Assembly: GCF_032362555.1 (NCBI RefSeq)
Contig: NC_083518.1
Span: forward strand, 2,182,501-2,246,500
DNA length: 64,000 nucleotides
Source of the DNA: Amyelois transitella
Lineage: Eukaryota; Arthropoda; Insecta; Lepidoptera; Pyralidae
Direction: 5' to 3'
Below, piece after piece: positions 23,801-36,486 of this stretch (the first letter of the stretch is position 1; each line of letters begins with the position of its first letter). Position numbers and translations under genes: made by a program. Below the pieces are notes generated by a model, which saw nothing but the letters and a program-made list of their open reading frames with translations, was not told where the DNA came from and searched no databases.

Positions 23801-26527
23801 AAATCGAATTATAACTACTACCGCTTCCAAATCGCATGTGTAGAAGAAGCGGCGGAACAAACTACACTGGAGCATTTTCACTAGAAGTCAATTTACAAAT
23901 ATAGATCTTTTAAGTCTAAATCGTGGACGAATGCACATTGTCTACATTAAAAAACATGAATGAATGTAAAGTAATTATTTCAATACGAATATTTTGTCAA
24001 ATAAATAAAGATAAAATAAGATATGTATACACTGTACAGTACACATTATGTCAACACCATGTCAAAAATGCACAAGCATTTAAGAGGCATTTATATCAAG
24101 CTTGGGCCACAATGCTACCACTAGTTGTTAAAAATGCGTCCAATTTTTAAAACCGTCTTCATAATTAAGTATACTAAAAATCTAAATTAATTAATATAAA
24201 ACAAATATTACATAATTAATTTCCTTACACTTTCATATTAACCTATGAATTATCCTGAATGTTAAACCTTATAATATACTTACCCTAGCCTTCCCAAACG
24301 GGACCAGTTGCAACTTAATGCGGTTGCGCAACAGTTGCATCGCCGGCTTGAGTTGCCACAACACAAACGAGCGACTGTCGGGGCATTTGCTCTCGTACAG
24401 AACCGTCATAGACAACTGTAAATTTAATACAAAGGGCTTGTAAGGGTCAATTTTTAGAAAGCGTTGTTTGAATTCTGGTACTTTAGAAAATAACTAAGGG
24501 AAAGGCTATAAACTTGAGGTTCTGCTTGCAGGCCCATCGCCTGTCACTATTTAAATTTAAATTTAATCCTTTCAGCCTTTTCGAGACTATTCGCTTTGTC
24601 TACCCCGCAAGGGATGTAGACGCGATTATATGTATAAGTAATACCTTTGTATTAGTTTGTGCATTCACTTCTAAACAATTTATTGAATTTCTTAAGAATC
24701 GTTTGCATAGTTTATGTACATAGTCAAAATAGTGTTACTATTCCGGAGGAGTAGGCAGAGATTACAACATTTTACTTGCTATTTATATAGTGTTTAAAAT
24801 TATTACTTTTTTAAGTAATTTTTTTATTAAATATAATAATATCGCACACGGAATAATGATATATGAATGTATATCTTATATTTATACCTTTTAGTTACCT
24901 TTTAAGAAAGACTAAATTCAAATACTTATTTTGTGTTAAATTATGTATCTTAACAACTGTTACAATTTAATGAAACAACATTTGGAAATTGAATGAAAGA
25001 CCATTAAAATCGATTGTTCATTGTTTAGATATCGTCATTAATTATGCAACATTCATTATCGAAAGGAATCAATTTGTTGAAATTTTACAATTAAGACCAC
25101 TGACCCTATCAAAAGTACATACATATAATCACGTCTATATCCCTTGCGGGGTTAACAGAACCTAGAGTCTTGAATGGACTATTAGGCCACGCTCAAATGT
25201 ATGGCTGTAGCTCAACTGTAGCTAGTACGTAATCTAGTCTAATCGTCGTTCTACGAAACCTAGGTACCTAACAGCTTAAGATTCAACAGATTTCATTTAA
25301 ATAAAAAAGAACACCACTATTGACTATAAGGTAAGTCCCGTGTTACACAATGCGACTACCCTTCTAACTTTATATTTTAAGATTTTTTGGTCATAAATAT
25401 GTACAAAAACAACATCCCCACGATTAGGGAAGAGTTTTCCACGAAACAGAATCTCATCTTTGCGTGTTCCCAGTTGCACCCTCAGTCTTATTCTGTTCCT
25501 TTCATGATGCATGATGAATAATAATATTCATACATCGCACACGTGCTATACCTTCGATATAATCTCGAGGTCACGCGCAGCTCAAACTAGAGCAGTGAAA
25601 GTTGTCTTCAATGTTATTTCTCTTAAGCTATCCTAATAGATATCCTTTTATACTAGTTTCATTGCTAATGGATGCTCTTACGGAGAACAAAAAAATTGTG
25701 AGGAAATCTGCACTTTCAGGCAACTCAGTTTGTGTAATCTGCCTCGAATATATTTATTTATAATTAACTTCAATGTGAGACCAATCGTGATCCAATAAGT
25801 GTTAGGTTCTCCTGCAAAGGTTGCGGAGGTCAGACGGGAGTCGTATCGTGTTAGAACCTGACTTACACAATCTAGGATATCGTTATGAGTAAACTTCAGG
25901 TTTTTCTCCGGAGAGATGAACACGTTACCGGGTTTAACGCCAGGAAAATTATGTTAATGATACAAAGAAATACATAATAACCCTCATTTTACAGTCGGGT
26001 AAAAACTACGATTTCACTTCGCTCAGATAATTATTGATCATTTGGAAACAATGGACTCGTTAGTAACTTTTTACGTCACATTATTAACAAATGCCATGAT
26101 TATAAGATTACGTTAATTGACTCGGACATATTAAAAATAAGTTTATTAGTAAATTTTATCAAAAATTACGAATACTTAATTCATAAATAGTAAACTTTGG
26201 AGTGAAGTTAAGTCAAAAGGTGTTTTGAAAACGTTAATGTGTTGTTCAAGTTTTCTTATGAAATATATAAGAAAACGTGCATACATCCCCAATAATAAGG
26301 GTTCACCACAACCTTAGGACAAACAACAACAGAAGTAAATGCGCATGCGTTACCATGTGCCAGAAATATTTCTTCAATTCACGTTTTCATGGATTTTCCT
26401 TAAAGAATCTTGAGTTCAACTAAAATTATCTTAATGAATAAAATATTTGTCTGTGCATTACCTTTAACGATCCATCGCCGCGACCGATACCCGCCAAAAC
26501 AAACATAAACAATACTTTCACTAACAT
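20815..26527 (-). CDS. GILT-like thiol reductase family protein, 5 exons, 207 aa
   Basis: Gamma-interferon-inducible lysosomal thiol reductase (GILT) family; in mammals GILT reduces disulfides in endosomes and lysosomes. Exons: 26462-26527, 24284-24415, 23515-23685, 21660-21800, 20815-20928 (stop included), all in phase 0. Residues 1-18 form a signal peptide (VKVLFMFVLAGIG core). The thioredoxin-like part opens with VLYESKCPDS, placing the active-site cysteine at 33 but serine at 36, so the site is CxxS rather than CxxC. The family signature CQHGPSEC is at 76-83. Later cysteines (91, 110, 124, 138, 190, 198) fit the disulfide pattern, and FIPTVVING is the conserved cis-Pro strand. Length is normal for an insect GILT. 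CxxS predicts weak or altered reductase activity; I recall similar CPDS motifs in other insect members. The 3' end faces the SPH gene, 866 bp away. Confidence 0.92.
20955..21172 (-). mobile_element. LINE 3' fragment in the last GILT intron
   Basis: Reverse match to LINE 62510-62740 with a gap. Its tail lies about 25 bp upstream of the last GILT exon. Confidence 0.82.
21186..21375 (-). repeat. Family A repeat, head decayed
   Basis: Reverse copy in the last GILT intron. Confidence 0.8.
21400..21625. repeat. Family F repeat (unclassified)
   Basis: Shares GGCATGCGCGACGCCATTTT and AACTATCGCTGTT text with 41590-41670 in opposite orientation; ends unclear. Confidence 0.4.
21853..21932 (+). repeat. 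Family A head fragment
   Basis: Only the 5' head, from GCCGTGTGGCTCCCGGC to GGCGACTAAGGG. Confidence 0.75.
22117..22332 (-). repeat. Family A repeat
   Basis: Reverse copy lacking the outermost head. Confidence 0.82.
22722..22920 (-). repeat. Family A repeat, diverged
   Basis: Reverse copy with a decayed head. Confidence 0.78.
23213..23498 (+). repeat. Family B repeat adjoining GILT exon 3
   Basis: CTAGCTGTGCCCGCGACTT to CTTCAGCTTTATAATATACG. It ends 17 bp from the donor of GILT exon 23515-23685. Confidence 0.82.
23735..23935 (+). repeat. Family C repeat
   Basis: AATAGAATAGAATAGATGC through the ACTACTACCGCTTCCAAAT core to GTGGACGAATGCAC. Confidence 0.78.
24478..24640 (+). repeat. Family A repeat, head decayed
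   Basis: AACTAAGGGAAAGGCTATAA to GACGCGATTATATGTAT. Confidence 0.78.
25119..25208 (-). repeat. Family A 3' fragment
   Basis: Tail to the GGCCACGCTCA text. Confidence 0.78.
25667..25950 (-). repeat. Family D repeat, diverged
   Basis: AATGGATGCTCTTACGGAGA through AACGCCAGGAAAATTATG. Confidence 0.65.
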
Positions 26528-27408
26528 TTCTTATTTACGCTATTTTTTTTAACCTTAATACTAGACGTGTTCACGCCAGTAGGGACGGTACACTTGTGCA
26601 AATAAATATTTACTGTGGCGGAGCACGGGTTTGTACAGTGAGGGTGAAAAAAGTTTGACTGTTTCCTTTTCACTCTTACAACGTAGTATATTCTCTGTTA
26701 ATGTCGTTTGTTAGCAAAATACAAATATTTGCTGACTTTCAGATGAGCAGGCTGCTGGCTCAATGAATAAGAGATATCTTGTTATACATTGCTTAAGGAG
26801 ATGCAAGATAATTTTTTTTTGCTTATACTGAAGTTTGTATTATTTGAAATAACCTTAAGCTTAGGCCAAAATGATGTGGCTGATAAGGGACGTTCCAAAT
26901 AATACGTGTATGACAAGAAGCAAATTACGAGCTTTTTAAATAGGTAAGACTTAAACTTTATTAATGTAGTTACATATTGAAACTCTTTACTTAAAATTTA
27001 AGTTAATTTTCATGGATTTTTTTACTCTCTCTTTCTCTCTGTTAGTAATTCAATGGCACGTTTCTGCTGTTTTATAAAAAAATTCTTTCTTCTGACTGAC
27101 TTTAAACACGTGTGCTGAAAAACTTACAATGACTTCTATAAGTGTCGGCGCTGGCACTGGCCGACATTCACTATTACATTTCCGATATTAAGACACATTA
27201 AACATGTTTAAATCTGTCTTAATATCCTTACGAGAGTAATAACTTACCACGAAAAGTGAAACACTGAATACCACGTCCCTATAAGTTGATTATTACGTAT
27301 TACTTAACTAACATAAATATTACCTATATGTATCATATCACTTATCTGACGTGAAACGAGGTAAACTAATGCAAAAATAACAATAAATCTCGTACACAAT
27401 ACCTACTT

Positions 27409-27485
27409 ACATAAAAGCATACATCTTCCGTGGAGGGGTAGACAGAAGCTAAATCTTTTCATTTGCCTGGATCCCTGCATACCTA
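27409..27485 (-). mobile_element. Decayed LINE 3' tail fragment
   Basis: About 75 bp of diverged similarity to the LINE 3' end (GGAGGGGTAGACAGA, then CTGCATAC). Confidence 0.5.
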
Positions 27486-27687
27486 CTACGTATATACTTA
27501 CTTATATAAGTACGTGCATTGTTCAACACTTTATAAATAAAGCGAGAAAATTGATTTTATGTTTTATTATAAATCGGAGCGTTTAATTACTTTTTCTTGA
27601 TAATTAAAGAAAAATGAAAGTTATACGTACATTTTATATAATCTTAGAAAACTGATAAATATGGATGAAGCATGAAGTACATATTCA

Positions 27688-27832
27688 GGGCTCAGGGTCC
27701 CGTCAAAATGTTAGCGAAAAAACGTGAGGAAAACTGCACATTAAGGCAATTGTATGTGTGAGTGAAAATGATCCCAGATGGATTAGTTTCTACCAGGTTG
27801 TAGTTGAAGGACAGACTGCAGTTGCTTTAAAA
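27688..27832 (-). repeat. Family D fragment
   Basis: GTGAGGAAAACTGCACATTA and neighbours, diverged. Confidence 0.6.
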
Positions 27833-27935
27833 TAAAACTTACTTTTGTGCGGGACTTCGCTAAGAAAAACAGACACAGAAATAAATATACAAATCTTTAA
27901 TTAAAATACATTTTTTCTTATAAAACTTCCCCCAG

Positions 27936-28262
27936 GCTTTAGTCCCGATTACCATGTACATGGACCCTGGATTGGGTGAGTCAGGTTTTTATACAAAACG
28001 ACTCCCACCTGACCTCTGCAACCTTTGCAGGTAAACTCAACCCGTCTTGGATCGATCATGGTTACACATTCAGCTGCCTGAATGTGCAGGTTTTCTCACG
28101 ATATTTTCCCTCACAGTAAGAGCATCGGTTAGTAATGAAACTAATGTACATAATAACTTCGAAAATAGAAATTGGTACATGGCCAAGGCAGGATTTGAAC
28201 CTGTGCCTTTCTGCGCATTACGTATTATAACAGGGCACTGGCAAAAAATACAAGTCGTTTCT
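27936..28262 (+). repeat. Family D repeat, near full length, with tRNA-like B box
   Basis: The far end reads GGTTCAAATCC on the minus strand, an RNA polymerase III B-box form, suggesting a tRNA-derived SINE transcribed from that side. Confidence 0.72.
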
Positions 28263-28708
28263 CTTAATATTTAATATACGAGTAAGTGATAAACAGTACT
28301 CACCTCAGAAAATTGAAGTGATCTGTGAATATAACGTGTATATCACAGTGAAAGTTAGTATCAAGATCCAGTATGGCTGAATTAAATATACACAGTATGA
28401 CACGATCATTAGGATGATGATAAAATAAATTATTTCCATTTAATTTTTATGTACATTTTGATTAATTTTTTTTTTAATTTATTTAAAAAAAAATGTTGTG
28501 TTTTGACAGATTTGATAATGTTTATGACATGTTTTTTCACTGAGTTATCTATGATTTTTTAAAAACAAATTTAAGTACAAAAAGGTTCTTTATTTATTAA
28601 AAACTTTTTTATTTTTCCTAACGTTAGTCTCCGTCCTTACCTATCTAGAGAGAAGTCCAAGGTGCGTTTTTCAACAATATACCTAGATTAAGACTATTTA
28701 TTTACTTA

Positions 28709-28980
28709 CTAGCTGTGCCCGGGACTCCGTCCGCGTGGAATAGTTATTTTGGGCATCATTGAAGTTCTCAAGGGTAAATAATTTTCCCGTTTTTTTTTCA
28801 CATTTTCCATCATTTCTTCGCTCCTAATAGTTGCAGCGTGATGTAATATAGCCTAAAGCCTTTTTAGATAAATGGTCTATTCAACACAAAATTAATCTTT
28901 CAATTTGAACCAGTACTTTCTGAGATTAGCGCGTTCAAACAAACAAACTCTTCAGCTTTATAATATAAGTATAGACTAAC
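28709..28980 (+). repeat. Family B repeat
   Basis: CTAGCTGTGCCCGGGACTCC through CTTCAGCTTTATAATATAAG, ending just beyond the stop of the gene at 29007. Confidence 0.82.
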
Positions 28981-29006
28981 TTAATCTAAAAGCATGTTAT
29001 ATTTAG

Positions 29007-32000
29007 TTACGTATAACTTCGCATACTCATTCTTTCAACCGCTTTATTTCTCTCCACAAACGGGTCTATATCTGCACAGAGAGGCCTCCCCGATCCAATT
29101 CTAGAATTTTCCGAACAATAAGACTGCTGTATAACAGATTGTTCATGTTTATTCTTCGTCAGTATTTGATTTGTTGCGCGCTTGTAGTAATTCCTAACTT
29201 GTGATTCCACGTCGCAGTTGGCTTGGGGTATGTAGTTGTCTCTCGACTCTGTTCTAAACGCCCTGTAAAATATTTAAATACTGACATACATACATACAGT
29301 GTAGTTTGTTCCGCCGCTTCTTCTACACATGCGCTTTGGAAGCGGTAGTAGTAATATTAAGATTTAAGTGATGTGATGTATGCGCCATGCGGTTCCCGGC
29401 ACCAATAAAAAAAAAAGTATATGATCACTCCATCTCTCTCCCATGGACGTCGTAAAAGGCGACTAAGGGATAGGCTTATAAACTTAGATTTCTTCTTTTA
29501 GGCGATGGGCTAGCAACCTGTCACTATTTGAATCTTAATTCTATCTTAAAGCCAAATCGCTGAACGTGGCCTATCAGTCTTTTCAGGACTGTTGGCTCTG
29601 TCCACCCCGCAAGGGAAATGGACGTGATTATATGTATGTATGTATGTGATGTGATGTCAATAAGTGATACCTTGTATCCAATTTTAAAAATAAGTCTATT
29701 CTATTCTTCTCCATACATATCATTTCGTGAGAATTTTTCAGATAGTGGGCTAGCAACCTGTCACTGTTTGAATGTCCTATTACAACCTGAATGAACCTAC
29801 AGACCTTATAAAATATGAATACACTTACCCAGGTATCCATTGCAACTGTTTATGTGTCCTTATTTCCCTAAAGTCTTGCTTGAACCTCTCCCTGTCATAC
29901 ATAGATTTTGGTCTACGCGGTGGTAGGTTCCAATTTTCGATCTTTGGTTTGGCTGACCACGCCTGAAATATCAAAGAACTATTGTAACACTATTCTTAGA
30001 CGTTCTCCTTAGCTGCTAGTAAAGCAGGACCACTTGATTTCTTAAGACACTTCAAAGACATATGAAACTCTGGTAAGTTGATACTATGCAGGGACTGTAC
30101 AATTTGTAAATTAAATTTTTGTAATTTGTAATCATCCTTTTGTTTTTCTTTTTTATAAGTAAGTTTTAGTTTTAATTTGTGTTCTTTTAAATTAAGTTTT
30201 CTATTTCATTATTTCCATATTTTATTATAAATAAAAATACCTATTTAATTGAACCCTAATACAAACTTCCAGAATACTAAATACCTGAGACCTGGAAGAA
30301 TTATTGTGATTAATTTAAAAGCTTCTCTATTTCTCTTTAGTTTTGCATGGTAAAACTTTTGCTTTCTTCTAGATATTTGATCTATTCATAGAATCCAGAA
30401 TAACATAAAACTAAAGAAGTGGTAGTAGAGCCGTGCGGCTTCCAACATTTTAGAATAGGACGACTTTATCTCTTTCTTATGGATGTTATAATAGGCGACT
30501 AAGGGATGGGCAAATAAATTTGTGATTCTTATTTTAAGCGATGAGCTATCAACAAAAGCCATACAGTTGAAGTTCTAGTTTTTTCAAGACTTTTGTATCT
30601 GTCTACCTCGTAAGGGATAAAGACGTGATGAAGATGTACGTAAAGAGGTAGTTGGTACTAGTGCATATGATGTTGTAACTGATGGTTGTAACACCATAAC
30701 TTCTTCATATTACATCATAATTCGCTGAGATTTATTTGAAAGCTTCACCTCACCTTGCGATGCAAGACGACGACACATCATTATTTTAGTTTTCAAGTCT
30801 TTTTACCAGACTTCAACTAGATTAGTTGCCTCTTACGACATCTATTGTTCAATAATTTATATTTTTATACTCATTCCTTCTCATATCTTCTTCTTTTCGC
30901 CAAATCACTTACCCAAGGAGTTTTCGCCAACGTATAGTAGGTAACGATATCTTTCGAAGCAGAAGGTCTGGAAAGCTGGTCAGCTGTGAACGGTCGGTGA
31001 TGGAGCCTGCTCGTGGTAAGATACGGGTCCAGGTATTTCTCAAAACCGTCATGGGTCGTGTCCAAGGGTTCTAGGTCTTTGTGGAAACTGGGAGCGAAGT
31101 GATGCTGGAGAAAAACCGAAAAGAGGTTTAGGTTTAATATTGCAGTAATTATTTGGCCTTTTTAAGCGTTTAATGTTAAGTAGAAATTTTTGTTTTTTAT
31201 ATAAAGGACAGTTTTTAATTCATTCATTTCAGTAACCTATCCTATATGTAACCAACATACACACATGCATATGCTGAGTGGAAACCCAGTTGGTCGCATC
31301 ATGTCATTTTTTTTTTTATTATTATGAACAATGATTTGTCACCTTTTGCGCCATATAAAGATTTTCTTTTTATCAAATGATTAGAATTTAAAGAAAGAAT
31401 TCTTTAAATTCAACTTTTTTTTTCAAAGAAAATTTTGTCTACAGATCTCGTGGATTGTTTGTTATTATATTTGCGTTCGACAGGAATTTAGAACATAAGT
31501 AATTTATTTATTTATTTAAGTAATGTCAACTAATAAGATTGTTTGTGATACGAATAAAATTAATTTATAACCTTCAACTAACTACCTCCATCTCTTTCCC
31601 ATGGATGTCGTAAAAGGCGACTAAGGGATAGGCTTATAAACTTGGGATTCTTTTTTAAGAAGATGGGTTAACAACCTGTCACTATTCGAATCTCAATTCT
31701 ATCATTAAGCTAAATAGCTGAACGTGAACGTGGCCATTCAGGCTTTTCAAGGCTGTTGGCTCCGTCTACCCCGCAAGGGATATAGACGTGACCATATGTA
31801 TGTATAACCTTAAAATATTTTAGTGATTAAGCAAGAGCTATAGATATACCTTGTCAAGCAGACTTGCCGGATGTTTGAACTGATCTTTATCTGTCACCAG
31901 TCGAGACGGTGCGGTGGGTTCAACGAAAGCGCTGCGCATCTCTGTGGTCCCGTGGGCTGTGCTCTGTGGCGGCCGGGCTTCGAGCTGTTCATATTATAAT

Positions 32001-33263
32001 CATTATAATTTTTATCATCTTTTGAGGTTATAATTTAGTATAAAAATAAGAATGTTAATGTAATTAGTTAAGTAAATAATACGTAGTTCGTTTCATCGAT
32101 TTTTTTGTAGCTAGGCTTATCCTATAATTACTTTATTTAAAAGTCTTAATTTCTCTGTTCAAATTTGACTGTTTTACAATGCATTTATCATTAAGTCGTA
32201 TAACTCAAGTAAGTAATTGATAATACATTTCAAAAGTAAAAAATGATATTTTACTTTATTCTAATCTCACATGAGTTCCGAAGGTTCTTATAATATTAAG
32301 TATGAATATAAATTGAAGTTACTTAGTTTTTACCTTTCGTGCAACCGGATAAACATACTGATTCTCTAAACATGAGGTGTGCTTATTGAACCTCCTTGTC
32401 TCTGGTTCATTGTAACCAAAGTGTTCTGATGTCTGTGACCTGGTCAACTCCTTGGTGATGTTGTAGTCTCGAAGGTAATCCCGAAGTTCTTCAATGGGTT
32501 CTCTCTGATCGATTAGTTATGTGAATGAAATCTATACTAATATTATGAAGCTGAAGAGTTTATTTGTTTGGTTTGTTTGTTTAAACGCGCTAATCTTAGT
32601 AACTACTGGTTCGAATTGAAAAAATATTTTTATGTTGAATAGACCATTTAACGAGGAAGGCTTTAGGCTGTATAACATCACGCTTCAACTATTAGGAGCG
32701 AAGAAATAATGGAAAATGTGCAAAAACAACGGGGAAAATTATTCATCCTTGAGGGCTTCAATGATGTCCAAAATAACTATTCCACGCGGGCGAAGTCGCG
32801 GGCACAGCTTGTTATAAATTTAGATATAACAGCTGCAATTGTTACATGCATACATATAATCACGTCTTATAGAGCCATCAGTCTCAAAAAGATTGAAATG
32901 TCACGTTCAGCTGTATGGTATAATGATGGAATTGAGATTCAATCGGTGACACGTTGCAAACCATAGTCATAGTCTACTCGTATCTTTAAGTTAATTAAAT
33001 CTTTCCTTGATTGAATTTACATTCAACATTTATGATTGAATGAATGTGGACATGAATTTACATACAACTTGAAATGTAATTAATTTAAAAAAAATACTTA
33101 CACCTTCTTTTATTATCTCAGGTGGTAGCTTCCACCTCCTTGCTATAGTTTCGCTGGATTTATTGGTGCTAGGAAACTTTCTGATAGGGTACTCCAACCT
33201 AACTGGGTCCCAGTTCGGGAGATCATGTTTTTTCGCATAAGTAGCTTGCATAGTTTGAAACAT
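29007..33263 (-). CDS. Uncharacterised protein, 6 exons, 349 aa
   Basis: Family not recognised with confidence. Exons: 33102-33263, 32334-32504, 31850-31984, 30913-31104, 29829-29962, 29007-29262 (stop included); all GT..AG and in consistent phase. There is no signal peptide, membrane segment or enzymatic motif. The chain is hydrophilic, rich in Tyr, Pro, Arg and His, with short patches such as NWDPVRLEYPIRKFP (residues 18-32), SEHFGYNEPETRRF and PPRRPKSMYDRERF. Spaced aromatic/proline patches without globular signatures are typical of proteins that decorate axonemal microtubules, and a sperm or cilium role is a weak guess from style alone. Introns hold family A and B repeats but no broken exons. 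It lies between the GILT-like gene and sprint, all on the minus strand. Confidence 0.75.
29298..29706 (-). repeat. Family C repeat interrupted by a family A insertion
   Basis: The two halves (29298-29380 and 29648-29706) rejoin to match the copy at 45586-45745 reversed. Confidence 0.8.
29381..29647 (+). repeat. Family A repeat with target-site duplication
   Basis: Full-length copy flanked on both sides by GTGATGTGATGT, which occurs once (as GTGATGTGACGT) in the uninterrupted family C copy. Confidence 0.9.
30429..30634 (+). repeat. Family A repeat, diverged
   Basis: GAGCCGTGCGGCTTCC head to AAAGACGTGATGA, with an internal deletion. Confidence 0.75.
31585..31806 (+). repeat. Family A repeat, head truncated
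   Basis: Starts at CTCCATCTCTTTCCCATGG and has an intact tail, 44 bp from the donor of exon 31850-31984. Confidence 0.87.
32530..32820 (-). repeat. Family B repeat
   Basis: Reverse copy ending GGGCGAAGTCGCGGGCACAG. Confidence 0.82.
32849..32965 (-). repeat. Family A 3' fragment
   Basis: Tail and half of the body, reverse. Confidence 0.75.
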
Positions 33264-34829
33264 TACACTGGCGTAGTGTGATCACAGCCTTATTTGTGAA
33301 TCTCTTTTCTTTTCGGTTACTTAGCCTGCTTTATCCGAGTGTATTCTAGGCTTTATTTTATCTTTTTCTTATCGGTAGGATCAAAATAAAATGATTCCAG
33401 GATATACCCACTATATGAAAAACCAATTTTGCTAAGATTTTTTTTTCATTACATTATTAGTTATTTTTTAGATTACATTAGTGATATAATTTTTTTTTAA
33501 ATAGGTATGATTTAACGGCACGCATTATATTCAGCTACACTTGGTTAGCATTAGTTAAATCAATGAAAATTGACAAGAAGGAAGAACAAGTTAGATCAAT
33601 AAAGTTGCTTGCCAACAACAAACTTACTATTCGGTAGGTACCTACAATTTTTTTTATGTAGCTGGTACCTACTTGTATAACGATATCTTTTGCAGTCAAG
33701 AAGAGTTGAATAGGAGATGTTTAATAGTTTTGATAAGTTTCATGCCATGACTGGGGATTAAACCCGGAACCTTCTTGTTCAAAGGTAAAGGTAAATTAAG
33801 CACACTGTGTGCCATCTCCGTGAAATTTTTCTACATTTTTAATACTAGTCTGTCGCCGGGAACTAAGACCTCGCGGATGCTTTAATTTTTTTACGAAATT
33901 GTAAATATCTCAAAAACTGCTTGACCGACTTTGATGGCCTTCTAACTTGAAAATTATATTGTCATTATCTATCTATCTATTATTATCTTCTACATACATT
34001 TTAAATCTCATCAAAATCAGATCAACGGATCGAAAGTTACCGCGTTATGAATATATATACAAAAAATGTATTTTCGTCTAAAGTTGATTGGTATACCTCA
34101 CTCGCTTCGCTCGCTCGATGATGATATGGGCTTGAGAAATGAAAATCACATAAAAGTTTGGTAAAAATTTTTTACTTCCTCACAAATGACTGAAATGTTA
34201 TCAAAACACAAGATACGTGTTATAACTAACGTTAAAATACAGTTGTAGTAAATACAATGTCGATATTAACCGACAGTAGTATTGTCATTGCAGCTTATCG
34301 ATAAACTCTGAAAAAGTCGATATTTTATGATTTTGAATTAATTAAATTAGATTGTCTAATTTATCGACCTTTGACAATTGTGATTGATAGGTACTAGGTT
34401 GCAGGTTTATCGATAAGTTATGCAACACTCACTGCTTTGCCACAGATGATGATGTTTTACATGATACTGGTTAAAAAAAACTACCTATCTGTGGGTTAGG
34501 CAGTTGTTTGTTTACAGTGGTGAATCAATTTTATTCAATGACATAAATGTTATTATACTTTTTTAAATTATTTCAAGACTTTAAAGATGAATAACAGATG
34601 AAGAGTATGGATAAGGAAATCATCGACAGATGATTTGCATCGATCATTGTATAAAAAGTGCTTAGAAGGTAACTATGACTATTATTTTAAAAAAGTTCTC
34701 AACAGAATTTAAAAAATCTACGAATGTTGTATTATCACTTTTTTTATATAAAAAAAATGTGTTTGTTGTACTTTCGTAGTGATGTACTTAATACTTTTGT
34801 TTATAAAATATCGTTACATATTTTATTTT
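33264..34829. other. Intergenic region between the 349-aa gene and sprint
   Basis: Contains a decayed family-B-like element at about 33846-34115. The remainder is AT-rich with no exon-like pieces seen. Confidence 0.5.
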
Positions 34830-36486
34830 ATTTTTATTAATTCAGTTACAGTTTAACAATAAAAAGGCATGTTGATTAACAATAAGAAGTGAAGATTTCG
34901 TAAAACATACAAAAAAAATGTTTCAAAAGTTGTTAAGTAAAAAAAATTTAAATTGATTCACCACAAAAAAATAAAGTGATAAATATTCCCTTAAAACTAT
35001 ATATAAATAAATTATATTAAGAACGCCTCTATGAATATACAAAATCAATACAAAACCTTACTTTACTAATACAAATTACATCACAGTTCATAAACAAGTT
35101 TTTAAAGAATTACAATACAAATACTTCAAAAGTAAAATTCAGTTTTTGATATAAGAAACTGTTTATATTAATATTTTACACATGTTTTGATTATTATTTT
35201 TCATTTCTTAGTACTAAAGTAACATTTTGTTCTACTTCACAGATTATAAAATAAGGCAAACTATTTTTAAAACAACCAATTCTCGATAATGATAAATTTC
35301 AATTAAAAGATTTTGAGAAAATATTAAAAAAAAGAGAAGGGTGATATCGCTCGCGGAAAATACTTCTCAATTTTTTTTTATTCTTTTGCTAATTTAATTA
35401 GAGGTCTAGAACTCATGTTACTTTAATTTTAAGAATGAAACACTTCTCAGAAAAAACGACAGTTTTCAAACTAAAACAATTTGGTGATTTCGCTCTGTGT
35501 ACATATCGAAATTTTAGGAACATATACATAGTTACACTTGAAGCTGAACTACCTTTTCAAGATAGTTGATTAAGTGTATAACTGATAAAACTATAAAAAC
35601 AAAAAAAAAACCTTAATCAAAATTCACTCATAAACTCTAACGAAAGCACACGTTATACAAATGTACAAAAAGGCAGAGACGCCCGTTCAATTCAGTCGGA
35701 TTATACAAAAAAGTTACGCACTATTTAGTAAAAAAGCTACGTTAAAAGATTAGGCTCGAGTTGAATAGCTTAAGAAAATACTGCTTGATAGCGATGTACT
35801 TAGGATAGAGTAAGCTTATGAAAACGATAGCATATACGAATCAGTTGGGTTATATCATAGAAAATATCACTCTATTGTGTTAAGGTAAAAATATACTTTC
35901 ACAAATGTTAATACCACTTCTCCCTAACACCGATTCTTAGTCGTAATGAGCATATTATGTTACAACCATAATGGGCTTTATTTAAATACTGTGTAAATAT
36001 TTATACCCCTAAACACGACCCCATATTAATCAGAAAGCTCCGAATTTTAAACGTACAACTTTAAAAATTACCAGCTCAATGAGAGTTTTCGATTTTCTTA
36101 ATCAATGACTGCTTAGGGCAACAATACAAACAAGTTATTTCGAGTATTTGCATAAAAAAATCGACTTAGTAATGTTTTATCAACCTTTTCATTCATATAA
36201 TTTTTGATTTCTAGGTTGTAAAATGTTATACCAAAAAGAAAAAAAACCTTCTAGATTTGTCGTGTTTTGTCTTTACAGAGAGATTTTCACCGCCATCTTA
36301 ATATACACTTACAGTCATAATAGGTCTTTGAAATTATTTATATAATTTTAAAAGAATATTCATTCATGTTAAGAATATTCTTTTAAAAATAATTTCACTT
36401 CTGTCCAATTTCAATAGGTACCTATTTAGCCATTAAGGATTCTCTTAGAGGTTGTTTATTTATTTGACCATTGACCGATACGATTT
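34830..36486 (-). other. spri: Probable 3' UTR of sprint
   Basis: About 1.65 kb of AT-rich sequence downstream of the sprint stop with no recognisable repeat copy, in contrast to nearly every other non-coding stretch here. Several TTTATT (AATAAA on the minus strand) words cluster near 34830-34845, which would suit a polyadenylation site. This is inferred from repeat absence and signal words only. Confidence 0.4.

Larger units (their letters stand above)
26528..29006. other. Intergenic region upstream of the GILT-like gene
   Basis: Holds one LINE tail, two family D copies and one family B copy listed separately. The GILT promoter should lie just above 26527; no clear core motif was seen. Confidence 0.5.
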
